Shown piece by piece: positions 46,502 through 57,089 of a DNA stretch of 64,000 bases. The position numbers were made by a program, and so were the translations under genes. The stretch's first letter is position 1. Every line of letters begins with the position of its first letter. The DNA comes from Pseudomonas sp. L5B5 (GTDB taxonomy: Bacteria > Pseudomonadota > Gammaproteobacteria > Pseudomonadales > Pseudomonadaceae). The DNA is taken from NCBI RefSeq assembly GCF_020520285.1, contig NZ_CP084742.1, positions 310,001-374,000 of the forward strand. The letters are read 5' to 3'. The notes under the pieces are model-generated. The model saw only the letters and a program-made list of their open reading frames with translations. It was not told where the DNA came from and searched no databases.

Positions 46502-46939
46502 ATGACTCATCTGCTTGCACAGGGAGTAGTCGGCACTTTCTTGTCGATCAGTCTTTTGCATCTGTACTGGGCCGCTGGCGGTAAACGCGGCAGCGATGCA
46601 GTGATTCCACGGGTGCCGGGGCCGGTGCCCGGGCAGAGCCGGCCGGCCTTCCAGATACCCACCCTGGTGACTCTGCTGGTGTCGCTGGCTCTGCTGCTGG
46701 TGGCACTGCTGGTATGCCTGCGGGTCGGCCTTTACCTGCCGAGCGTCAGCCATCCGGCGCTGCAGTGGGTCATCAGCGCCATCGCCTTGCTGATGTTCGC
46801 CCGGGCCATCGGCGATTCGGAACTGATGGGGTTCTTCAAGCAGGAGCGTGGCTCGCGCTTCGCCCGGCTCGACACGCTGTTCTATTGCCCGCTGTGCCTG
46901 GTACTGGGGACAGGGCTGCTGGTGCTGGCCTGGGTTTGA
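46502..46939 (+). CDS. DUF3995 membrane protein
   Basis: A 145-residue integral membrane protein with four predicted helices (~6-26, ~52-74, ~86-104, ~124-144). 'FLSISLLHLYWAAGGKRGSDAVIPR' is the DUF3995 N-terminal block, and 'FARLDTLFYCPLCLVLGTGLLVLAWV' ends the protein. Function unknown. Divergent from the DUF2946 gene with a 93-bp shared promoter region. A GC-rich hairpin separates it from the convergent Pha operon. Confidence 0.75.
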   Translation: MTHLLAQGVVGTFLSISLLHLYWAAGGKRGSDAVIPRVPGPVPGQSRPAFQIPTLVTLLVSLALLLVALLVCLRVGLYLPSVSHPALQWVISAIALLMFARAIGDSELMGFFKQERGSRFARLDTLFYCPLCLVLGTGLLVLAWV

Positions 46940-46950
46940 ATCGTGGTGCA

Positions 46951-46971
46951 ACGCGGGCCCCGGGCCCGCGT
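46951..46971. terminator. Hairpin between DUF3995 gene and phaG
   Basis: ACGCGGGCC (46951-46959) and GGCCCGCGT (46963-46971) are exact complements around a 3-nt loop, in the 36-bp gap between two convergent genes. There is no T-run, so it is a likely weak bidirectional terminator. Confidence 0.5.
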
Positions 46972-46975
46972 CCGC

Positions 46976-47344
46976 CTAGTTGCCGACTTCGTTGCGCTTG
47001 CTGCTGATTTCCGCCGGCACGTCGTCGCCGGCCATGCGCTTGCGGAACAACGCCGCACGGGCCAGCAGCAAGGTGGTGACCGGTACGGTGATCGACAGCA
47101 GGATCGGGATCAGCCAGGCATGCAGCACCGGCCCCGACTTGAGTGACGAGAAGTACAGGATCGAGGCCAGGGCCACGCTCCATGAGCCCAGGGTCGAGGC
47201 CAGGGCCGGGGGGTGCATGCGCTGGAAATAGCTCTTCATGCGCAGGATGCCCACTGCGCCGATCAGCGCGAACAGGCTGCTGACCAGCAACAGCAGGGCC
47301 ACCAGGATTTCCACCCACAGGGGCAGTTGTTGCAGCTCGTTCAT
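46976..47344 (-). CDS. phaG: Monovalent cation/proton antiporter subunit G
   Basis: A 122-residue membrane protein with three helices, MnhG/PhaG family ('LLVSSLFALIGAVGILRMKSYFQRMHPPALASTLG'). It is the last gene of a leftward operon of six. Part of the Mrp/Pha complex in the inner membrane that exchanges Na+ or K+ for H+. Its start overlaps the phaF stop by 4 bp. Confidence 0.9.
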   Translation of the reverse strand: MNELQQLPLWVEILVALLLLVSSLFALIGAVGILRMKSYFQRMHPPALASTLGSWSVALASILYFSSLKSGPVLHAWLIPILLSITVPVTTLLLARAALFRKRMAGDDVPAEISSKRNEVGN

Positions 47345-47619
47345 TCGATCACCTCGCCGCGCAGGAGGAATTTGGCCAGGGCGAAGGAGCCGACGAAACC
47401 GAACAGGGCAATCAGCAACGCCGCCTCGAAGTAGGTGTCGCTGGAATAGCGGATGCCCAGCACCAGCATCATCAGCATCGCCAGGATGTACAGGTAGTCC
47501 AGCGCCAGGACCCGGTCCTGGGCCGAGGGACCCTTGAACAGGCGCACCAGGGTCAGGACCATGGCCAGGGAAAAGATGAACAGGCTCAGCAGGATCGCGT
47601 TGTCCAACAGGATGCTCAT
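47341..47619 (-). CDS. phaF: Monovalent cation/proton antiporter subunit F
   Basis: A 92-residue protein with three helices and the MnhF/PhaF core 'RLFKGPSAQDRVLALDYLYILAMLMMLVLGIRY'. It overlaps phaE and phaG by 4 bp each, so all small subunits are translated in a chain. Part of the membrane antiporter complex. Confidence 0.9.
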   Translation of the reverse strand: MSILLDNAILLSLFIFSLAMVLTLVRLFKGPSAQDRVLALDYLYILAMLMMLVLGIRYSSDTYFEAALLIALFGFVGSFALAKFLLRGEVIE

Positions 47620-48104
47620 TCGAAAATCTCCATCAACGGACGCTCGTAGGTCGTCTTGAAGTGCCGGATGAATTGCGCCTCATCCTCCAGATCGAACACG
47701 TGCAGCAAGAGGATGCTGCGATCCAGCGACAGCTCGGACCAGACCGTGCCCGGCACTACGGTGGTGATGGTGGAGAGCGCCGCCAGGCCGTTGGCATCGC
47801 GCAGGTCCAGGGGCACCTTGACGAAGGCCGAGCGCACCGGGCGCCGGCCATTGTTGAGCACGCCCCAGGCCACCAGCAGGTTCGACACCAGCACATCGCG
47901 ACCCACCAGCAGGAACAGGCGCAGGATGGTCCAGGGACGGCGGATGCGGATCGGTTGCGGACGCAGCGGGCGCATCAGCAGCGGTGCGAGAAACCCCAGT
48001 ACGGCACCCAGCAGCAGGTTGCCCGGGCTGACCGACAGGTTCAGCAGCAACCACAGCAGCCACAGGGCCAGGGACAGGAAGGGGGAGGGGAACAGGCGCT
48101 TCAT
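47616..48104 (-). CDS. phaE: Monovalent cation/proton antiporter subunit E
   Basis: A 162-residue protein of the MnhE/PhaE family. Two N-terminal helices, then the conserved cytosolic part with 'ALSTITTVVPGTVWSELSLDRSILLLHVFDLEDE'. The start MKRLFPSPFLSLALWL at 48104 overlaps the phaD stop by 4 bp. Helps assemble the antiporter complex. Confidence 0.9.
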   Translation of the reverse strand: MKRLFPSPFLSLALWLLWLLLNLSVSPGNLLLGAVLGFLAPLLMRPLRPQPIRIRRPWTILRLFLLVGRDVLVSNLLVAWGVLNNGRRPVRSAFVKVPLDLRDANGLAALSTITTVVPGTVWSELSLDRSILLLHVFDLEDEAQFIRHFKTTYERPLMEIFE

Positions 48105-49786
48105 GGTTGCCCCTCCACCGACAGAGCGGCCTTGGATTCGGGGCTGAGTATCGTACGGGTGCCCAGTACCGCCATCACATAGTGCTCGGGATGGTTGAGG
48201 TTGTCGGCAGTGTCCTGGGTGAAGCGCAGCAGCGGTTCGGCCTTGATGCTCAGCAGTACGCACAACCCCAGCAGAGCCACGATGGGCACGCACTCCAGGC
48301 GCCGCAGCAGCGGTGAGGGGCGCTCCTCGGGTGTCCAGAAACGGCGGATGCCCAGGCGGGCGAAAGCGATCAGCGAGGCCAGGCCGGACAGGATCAACAG
48401 TGCGAGGAAGCACCAGCCCGCCACCGGGATCCGGATCTCGGGGCTGCTCCCCAGGCCCTGGGGATTGAGCAGCGCGGCGATCAGGTTGAGCTTGCCGATG
48501 AACCCCGACAGCGGTGGCATGCCGATGATCAGCAGGGCGCAGGCGATGAAGCTCAGGCCAAGGAAGGCCATGGTCCAGGGAATCACCTGGCCGACCACCA
48601 CCTGCTGTTCATCGTCCAGGTTGCTGCCCCGTGGCGGTGATGCCCCAAGGGGCTGCGGCAGGATCTCGCCTTCGTCCTCCAGGGGCGCCTCGGTGGCCGA
48701 GCGTGAGCGCTCGATCAGGTCGGCCAGCAGGAACAGCGCGCACATGGCCAGGGTCGAGCTGAACAGGTAGAACAGCGCCGCCCCGGTCAGGGCCGGCTGG
48801 GCGAAGCCGATCACCGACAGCAGGATGCCCGCCGAGACCAGGATGCTCAGGCTGGCCATGCGCTCCAGGCGTTGCGCGGCGAGGATCCCCAGGGCCGCGC
48901 AGAAGATCGTCGCCAGGCCGCCGTACACCAGCCACTGGCTGCCGAAATAGGCCGAGGCGCCGGCCTGGCCCGAGAACAGCAGGGTCCACAGGCGCAGTAC
49001 GGTATAGATCCCGACCTTGGTCATGATGGCGAACAAGGCCGCCACCGGGGCACTGGCCGAGGAATAGGCCGGCACCAGCCAGAAGTTCAGCGGCCACATC
49101 CCGGCCTTGGCCAGGAAGGCGATGGCCAGGATCGCCGTGCCTGCGTGCAGCAGGCCACGGTCGGCCTCGGGCACCAGCGGGATCTTCATCGCCAGGTCGG
49201 CCATGTTCAGGGTGCCGGTGACCCCGTAGATCATCGCCGTGCCGATCAGGAACAGCGACGAGGCCAGCAGGTTGATGGTGATGTAGTGCAGCCCCGAGGA
49301 CACCCGCGCGCGCCCCGAGCCATGCAGCATCAGGCCGTAGGAGGCCGCCAGCAGCACTTCGAAGAACACGAACAGGTTGAACAGGTCGGCCGTGAGGAAC
49401 GCGCCGTACAGGCCCATCAACTGGATCTGGAACAGGGCGTGGAAGCTGGCGCCGGCGGCGCCCCAGCGAGCCATGGCGAACAGCAGCGCGCTGACCCCGA
49501 TGATCCCGGTCAGCACCAGCATCAGTGCCGACAGGCGATCGACCACCAGCACGATGCCGAACGGCACCTGCCAGTTGCTGGGCAAGTACACGCCGAAGGA
49601 ACCGGTGGCCCCTTCGGCCTGGGTCCAGTACAGAAGATACAGCGCCAGCGCCAGGCCCAGCAGGCTGGAGAACAGGTTGATCCGCGCCTTGAGCGGGCGG
49701 TGCCGTTCCCCCAGCAGCAGGAGCAGGGCCGCGGTCAGCAGCGGCAGCAGGATCGGTGCAACGATCAGGTGTGACAACAGGTTCAT
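48101..49786 (-). CDS. phaD: Monovalent cation/proton antiporter subunit D
   Basis: A 561-residue multi-pass protein homologous to NADH dehydrogenase ND2/4/5-type subunits (Proton_antipo_M). Key charged helices are visible: 'LFVFFEVLLAASYGLML' with the essential Glu and 'LAKAGMWPLNFWLVPAYSSASAPVAALFAIMTKVGIY' with the two key Lys. There is an extra hydrophilic loop with 'EAPLEDEGEILPQPLG' near residue 380. It forms one of the two ion-translocating channels of the complex. Confidence 0.92.
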   Translation of the reverse strand: MNLLSHLIVAPILLPLLTAALLLLLGERHRPLKARINLFSSLLGLALALYLLYWTQAEGATGSFGVYLPSNWQVPFGIVLVVDRLSALMLVLTGIIGVSALLFAMARWGAAGASFHALFQIQLMGLYGAFLTADLFNLFVFFEVLLAASYGLMLHGSGRARVSSGLHYITINLLASSLFLIGTAMIYGVTGTLNMADLAMKIPLVPEADRGLLHAGTAILAIAFLAKAGMWPLNFWLVPAYSSASAPVAALFAIMTKVGIYTVLRLWTLLFSGQAGASAYFGSQWLVYGGLATIFCAALGILAAQRLERMASLSILVSAGILLSVIGFAQPALTGAALFYLFSSTLAMCALFLLADLIERSRSATEAPLEDEGEILPQPLGASPPRGSNLDDEQQVVVGQVIPWTMAFLGLSFIACALLIIGMPPLSGFIGKLNLIAALLNPQGLGSSPEIRIPVAGWCFLALLILSGLASLIAFARLGIRRFWTPEERPSPLLRRLECVPIVALLGLCVLLSIKAEPLLRFTQDTADNLNHPEHYVMAVLGTRTILSPESKAALSVEGQP

Positions 49787-50126
49787 TCCTTGGGCTCCCG
49801 ACCGTCGACATGGTCAGTGCCGGTCAGGCCCCGAGAGGCCAGGAGCACCACCAGGAACAGCGCGGTCATGGCGAAGCTGATGACGATGGCCGTGAGCACC
49901 AGCGCCTGGGGTAGCGGATCGGTGTAGTGCAGCAGGTCCTGGGGCACACCGTCCTTGACGATCGGCTCCTTGCCGATGAACAGGCTGCCCATGCTGAAGA
50001 TGAACAGGTTGACGGCGTAGGACAGCAGGCACAGGCCCATCACCACCTGGAAGGTCCGGGGGCGCAGCACCAGCCACACCCCCGAGGCAGCGAGGACGCC
50101 AATGGCGATTGCGATGACTTCTTCCA

Positions 50127-50127
<1 letters not shown>
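49783..50127 (-). CDS. phaC: Monovalent cation/proton antiporter subunit C
   Basis: A 114-residue three-helix protein homologous to NuoK and MnhC ('GLCLLSYAVNLFIFSMGSLF', 'DPLPQALVLTAIVISFAMTALFLVVLL'). The start overlaps the stop of the fused A/B gene by one base (TGATG) and its stop overlaps phaD by 4 bp. The symbol here means the Pha antiporter, not the polyhydroxyalkanoate synthase of the same name. Confidence 0.9.
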
Positions 50128-53045
<2,918 letters not shown>

Positions 53046-53244
53046 AGGCTTCTAATCTGCGGAAAAGTATGACGCATAATACGTGCCAGGCCCTGGATCA
53101 CCAACCGCCAAGCGCGGCCAGGCAGCCATCAGAAATGTTACATGTGCTTTCAAAGGTAGGAGACAAATGCCCGCTTCGCCCGTTCGTTGGGCGATGCCCG
53201 GGGGTTTATCCTGCACAGATTTTTTCGGACAAGGATCGACACCG

Positions 53245-53619
53245 ATGCATACCCCCCCAACCAGAACCCGAGGCCGATTTCTGCGGCGCGCCTGTCTTGC
53301 CTTGCTGTTCATGTGCCTGGGCGCCGTACTGGGGATTGCCCTGGAGCGCCTGTACCCCAAGGCCCAGGACATGATCAGCACCCGCAAGGCCCTGGTCATC
53401 GATGGGCCCATGGGCGATGACCAGGCCTACCTGTTGCCGCCCGGCACGGTGCTGTACTACGACGCGGCGATGCCGGAGGGGCATGTCCGATATCGGGCCT
53501 ATTTCTATTACAGGGGCATGCCGGACGGTGATCCGGTGCCGCTCGAACCCAAGCACCGAGGTTCGCTGATCGCCCCGACCTGGCTTTCCAGCCCCGAACC
53601 CGACGAGCCCGCCCTGTAG
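53245..53619 (+). CDS. Membrane-anchored hypothetical protein
   Basis: A 124-residue protein with an Arg-rich N-terminus, one membrane anchor ('ACLALLFMCLGAVLGIAL', ~16-33) and an exported domain of ~90 residues ('YLLPPGTVLYYDAAMPEGHVRYRAYFYYRGMP'). No known family. The start at 53245 has AAGGA nine bases upstream and puts the anchor at the very N-terminus. An in-frame ATG at 53167 with a strong TAGGAG would add 26 residues and cannot be excluded. It ends 10 bp from the convergent EamA gene. Confidence 0.62.
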   Translation: MHTPPTRTRGRFLRRACLALLFMCLGAVLGIALERLYPKAQDMISTRKALVIDGPMGDDQAYLLPPGTVLYYDAAMPEGHVRYRAYFYYRGMPDGDPVPLEPKHRGSLIAPTWLSSPEPDEPAL

Positions 53620-53629
53620 TCAGCCGGTG

Positions 53630-54562
53630 TCAGGACTGTGTCGGCTCGCCGCTCAAGGGGGCTGCTGGCCTGTCCGCCGACTTGCCCCTGATCTTCAGCT
53701 CGCTGACGATCACTGCCAGCACGATCATCGCGCCGCCCAGCAATGCCAGGGCCGGCAGCCGCTCTCCGGCAATGCGCCCGATGATCCCGGCCCACACCGG
53801 TTCCCCGGCATAGATCAGGGTGGCGCGGGTTGGCGAGACGCTCTTCTGCGCCCAGTTCATCGCCAGCTGGATCACCGCGCTGGAAGCTCCGAGGCCCAGG
53901 GCGCTGGCCAGCAGCAACCAGGAGAAACCCGGCAACGCCTCTGCGGTCGGCACCACCATGGCAAAGGCCAGGACCGAGGTCACAACCAATTGCACCACCG
54001 TGACTCGGCGTACATCCACGCGGCCGGCGAAGCTGCTGATGAGAATGATCTCCGCCGCGATCGCCACGGTACTGATCAGGGTCGCGATCTCGCCAGGGCT
54101 GAAATCCAGGGAGGCACCGGTGGGCCCGGACAGCAGCATCAGCCCGGTGAAGGCCAGCATAATGCCCAGGCTGGGCAGCAAGCCCGGGCGCTTGCCCATG
54201 AACAGCCATTGCAGCAGGGGCACAAAGGGCACGTACAAGGCTGTGATGAAGGCCGACTGGCTGCTGGGAATGGTTTGCAGGCCCACGGTCTGCAAGCCAT
54301 AGCCAAGCATGATGGCGAATCCGATGAAGCTGCCGGCGCGCAACTCGAACAGGGTCAGTCCACGCAAGCGTGACCAGGAAAACAGCGCGACGATGCCCGC
54401 CGCCGCCGCGAAACGCAGGCCGACGAAAAACATCGGGCCGCTGACGCTCATGGCCTGTTGCACCAGCAGGAAGGTGGCGCCCCAGATCATGGTGATCAGT
54501 ACCAGTACGATTTCGGCCTTGCTGAGTTTGAAAGAAAAAGCGTTGGAGGCCTTGGAGGTCAT
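53630..54562 (-). CDS. EamA-family (DMT superfamily) metabolite exporter
   Basis: A 310-residue protein with ten membrane helices in two EamA repeats ('VLITMIWGATFLLVQQAMSVSGPMFFVGLRFA' and the second repeat starting 'STVAIAAEIILISSFAGRV'). Members export amino acids or related metabolites. It is divergent from an XRE-cupin regulator gene with a 74-bp gap containing a perfect 12-bp palindrome, so that regulator probably controls it. Confidence 0.85.
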   Translation of the reverse strand: MTSKASNAFSFKLSKAEIVLVLITMIWGATFLLVQQAMSVSGPMFFVGLRFAAAAGIVALFSWSRLRGLTLFELRAGSFIGFAIMLGYGLQTVGLQTIPSSQSAFITALYVPFVPLLQWLFMGKRPGLLPSLGIMLAFTGLMLLSGPTGASLDFSPGEIATLISTVAIAAEIILISSFAGRVDVRRVTVVQLVVTSVLAFAMVVPTAEALPGFSWLLLASALGLGASSAVIQLAMNWAQKSVSPTRATLIYAGEPVWAGIIGRIAGERLPALALLGGAMIVLAVIVSELKIRGKSADRPAAPLSGEPTQS

Positions 54563-54608
54563 TCTTGCGCGCTACCTGAAGGGAGACGCACAATGCGCCG
54601 AAATGTGG

Positions 54609-54620
54609 GCAGTATACTGC
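54609..54620. promoter_or_regulatory. 12-bp palindrome between EamA exporter and XRE-cupin regulator
   Basis: GCAGTATACTGC at 54609-54620 is a perfect palindrome lying 17 bp before the GTG start of the regulator gene and 47 bp before the exporter start. It is well placed to repress both divergent promoters. Assignment to the XRE-cupin protein is positional. Confidence 0.5.
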
Positions 54621-54636
54621 GCAGCCCGGCAAGTGA

Positions 54637-55209
54637 GTGAGCACAGTGCACAAGGAAAACGGTCAGCGGGCTTCGGTCCTGCAACACGTCAGTCTCAATG
54701 TCCGCCGCCTGCGCCATGCCGCGGGCTTGAGCCAGAGCGCCCTGGCGCAGAAGTCCACAGTCAGCCGGCGGATGCTGGTGGCCATCGAGGCGGGGGAGAA
54801 GAACGTCAGCCTTGGCACCCTGGACCGAGTCGCCGAAGCCCTGGGCGTGGCCTTCAGCGACCTGATCCAGGCCCCGGATTCCCGGGACTCCAGCCGCATC
54901 AACGAACTCGCCTGGGCGGGTGTCATCCCCGGCAGCAAGGCGCTGCTGCTGGCGAAGGCCGAGGCCAGTCGTGAAGTGGAACTGTGGGAATGGCACCTGG
55001 AACCGGGCGAGGAGTACCGTTCCGAGTGCGATGCCCCGGGCTGGAGCGAGCAGTTGTACGTCTTCGAGGGCTGCCTGACGGTGTTCTTCGGCGACACCGA
55101 GCGGCGCCTGGAGAGCGGAGACTTCTTGATGTTCGCAAGCCACGTGCCCCACGGTTATCGCAACGATGGCCCGGGGCCCACGCGTTTCGTGCGCAACGTG
55201 GTGATCTGA
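54637..55209 (+). CDS. XRE-family regulator with C-terminal cupin
   Basis: A 190-residue regulator with a GTG start at 54637. Residues 20-75 form an HTH_3 domain ('LNVRRLRHAAGLSQSALAQKSTVSRRMLVAIEAGEKNVSLGTLDRVAEAL'). Residues ~115-185 form a cupin sensor ('EPGEEYRSECDAPGWSEQLYVFEGCLTVFFGD', 'GDFLMFASHVPHGYRN'). This PuuR-like architecture typically represses transport or catabolic genes and binds a small metabolite through the cupin. The divergent EamA exporter is the expected target. Confidence 0.86.
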   Translation: MSTVHKENGQRASVLQHVSLNVRRLRHAAGLSQSALAQKSTVSRRMLVAIEAGEKNVSLGTLDRVAEALGVAFSDLIQAPDSRDSSRINELAWAGVIPGSKALLLAKAEASREVELWEWHLEPGEEYRSECDAPGWSEQLYVFEGCLTVFFGDTERRLESGDFLMFASHVPHGYRNDGPGPTRFVRNVVI

Positions 55210-55410
55210 CGCCGGCCTGCCTCGCCGCCAACTGTCCGCCTGCCAACAGTGGTTGCACAGTTTGCCTGCTTTCAAGGGCGTCGCTTTGCTGTTTGTTTTC
55301 GCAACTCATTGAAAATGAACATGTTCAATCCGGGCATGACTCCTGCAATGGTCCTGGCAGCAAGCACCCGACGGGTGCCGACCTTGACCTTCAGGAAGCG
55401 GAACCGGCCC

Positions 55411-56613
55411 ATGACAGCCCCAGCCCAACCCCCTCGCAGTGCCCATATCATCCGCAGCGATGCCGAGGCCATCAGCATCGCCCGGGATCTGGCCCGGCGT
55501 TTCGCCGTGGACGCGGCAGTACGTGACCGTGAGCGGCGCCTGCCGCTGGCGGAACTGGATGAATTTTCTGCCAGTGGCCTGTGGGGGATCACCATTCCCC
55601 GGGAGTACGGCGGTGCCGGGGTGTCCTATGTGACCCTGGTGGAGGTGATCAAGCTGATCTCTGCGGCTGACCCCTCCCTGGGCCAGTTGCCGCAGAACCA
55701 CCTGGGGGTGGTGGACATCCTGTTGCAGACCGGCAGCGAGGAGCAGAAGCATCACTACTTCGCCAAGGTGCTGCGGGGCTACCGCTTCGGCAATGCGTTT
55801 TCCGAGGCCGGCAGCAAGCATGTCGGTGCGTTCCAGAGCCAGATTCGCTTCGACGGCGATCAGGCGCGGATCGACGGCCAGAAGTTCTACTGCACCGGGG
55901 CGCTGTTTGCCCATATCGTCCCGGCAGTGGCGGTGGACGAGCACCACCAGGCCCATATCGCTTTCATCGAGCGCGACAACCCCGGGTTGACGGTGATCGA
56001 CAGCTGGGATGGCTTTGGCCAGCGCACCACCGCCAGTGGCGGGGTCAGCCTCGAGGCGGTACGGGTGCCGCGCAGCGCGGTGATCCCGGCCCATCGGGCC
56101 TTCGACCAGCCCACCGCCGACGGTCCGATTTCCCAGGTGATCCAGGCCGCGGTGGACACCGGCATCGCCGTCGCCGCCCTGGAAGACGCCAAGCATCATG
56201 CCCGGCAGTCCCGGCCCTGGATCGATAGTGGCCTGGACCACGGCTGGCAGGACCCCTACACCCTGGCTGCGATTGGCGACCTGGAATGGCAGGTGCACGC
56301 TGCCGAGGAGATCCTCGCTCGCGCCGCCCAGGCCATCGACCAGGCCCTGGTCCGGCCGGATGAAGACAGTGTGGCCCAGGCCTCGCTGGTGGTGGCCCAG
56401 GCCAAGGTCCTGTCGACGGAAATTGCCTTGCTGGCGGCCAGCAAGCTGTTCGAACTGGCGGGCACTCGTTCGGTGTCGGCCAGGTACAACCTCGACCGCC
56501 ACTGGCGCAATGCCCGGACCCATACCCTGCATGATCCCGTTCGCTGGAAATACCACCTGATCGGCAATTTCCTGCTCAACGGCGTCAAGCCGGCCCGCCA
56601 CGCCTGGAACTGA
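55411..56613 (+). CDS. SfnB-family acyl-CoA-dehydrogenase-like monooxygenase (sulfur acquisition)
   Basis: A 400-residue flavoprotein of the acyl-CoA dehydrogenase fold, SfnB/DszC-like branch. N-terminal helical domain ('LPLAELDEFSASGLWGITIPREYGGAGVSYVTLVEVI'), beta domain ('QIRFDGDQARIDGQKFYCTGALFAHIVPAVAVD') and C-terminal helices ending 'RNARTHTLHDPVRWKYHLIGNFLLNGVKP'. The 'LPQNHLG' segment near 88 is typical of the branch. Such enzymes use FMNH2 and O2 on sulfur compounds. Start MTAPAQPPRS at 55411; upstream codons to 55249 look non-coding. The next gene starts 12 bp later. Confidence 0.83.
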   Translation: MTAPAQPPRSAHIIRSDAEAISIARDLARRFAVDAAVRDRERRLPLAELDEFSASGLWGITIPREYGGAGVSYVTLVEVIKLISAADPSLGQLPQNHLGVVDILLQTGSEEQKHHYFAKVLRGYRFGNAFSEAGSKHVGAFQSQIRFDGDQARIDGQKFYCTGALFAHIVPAVAVDEHHQAHIAFIERDNPGLTVIDSWDGFGQRTTASGGVSLEAVRVPRSAVIPAHRAFDQPTADGPISQVIQAAVDTGIAVAALEDAKHHARQSRPWIDSGLDHGWQDPYTLAAIGDLEWQVHAAEEILARAAQAIDQALVRPDEDSVAQASLVVAQAKVLSTEIALLAASKLFELAGTRSVSARYNLDRHWRNARTHTLHDPVRWKYHLIGNFLLNGVKPARHAWN

Positions 56614-56624
56614 AGGACAGCCCC

Positions 56625-57089
56625 ATGAATGCACTGACCCTACCCGACAGCCCCGAGGATGCCCTGGCCCGCAATGCCGTCCAGGTGCAACGGGCTCGCG
56701 AGCTGTTGCAGCAGACCCTGGCGTTCATCCGCCAGCAGGCGCGACCCTGGCCAGGCAGCGGCCTGGAGCGGGCCAGCGACGACCCCTATGTGATCAGCCG
56801 TTTTGGCGATCTGCAGATCCGCATCGAAGTCGCCGCCGCCTTGCAGGACCGTGCCCGGCGCCAATTGCACGCAGGCCAGGACCCGGCCGAGATCCGGGTG
56901 GCCCTGGCCGAGGCGGCGATTGCCGCCGGTCATGCGCTGCTGGCCGCCGGCAACGCCGAGTTCGAGCTTACCGGCCAGCGCAGTCCGCAACCGTCGACGC
57001 TGGATGACCCGCTGCGCTGGAAGTACCGACTGATCGGCAACTACCGGCTCAATGGCGTGCTGCCCGACGATGCCGGGAGTGTGGTGTGA
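56625..57089 (+). CDS. Stand-alone acyl-CoA-dehydrogenase C-terminal-domain protein
   Basis: A 154-residue helical protein that aligns by eye only with the last third of acyl-CoA-dehydrogenase-fold enzymes. 'YVISRFGDLQIRIEVAAALQDRA' corresponds to 'YTLAAIGDLEWQVHAAEEILARA' of the gene just upstream, and 'LDDPLRWKYRLIGNYRLNGVLP' to its C-terminal block. The N-terminal and beta domains that bind flavin are absent. It starts 12 bp after the SfnB-like gene and overlaps the monooxygenase gene by TGATG, so it is expressed. It may be a subunit of the upstream enzyme or a decayed duplicate. Confidence 0.72.
   Translation: MNALTLPDSPEDALARNAVQVQRARELLQQTLAFIRQQARPWPGSGLERASDDPYVISRFGDLQIRIEVAAALQDRARRQLHAGQDPAEIRVALAEAAIAAGHALLAAGNAEFELTGQRSPQPSTLDDPLRWKYRLIGNYRLNGVLPDDAGSVV

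Noticed and set aside
53083..53244. N-terminal extension of the 53245 protein
   Set aside because: Most of it looks untranslated and includes a promoter-like TATCCT. The ATG at 53167 has a good ribosome-binding site but would place the membrane anchor ~40 residues in; kept only as an alternative.
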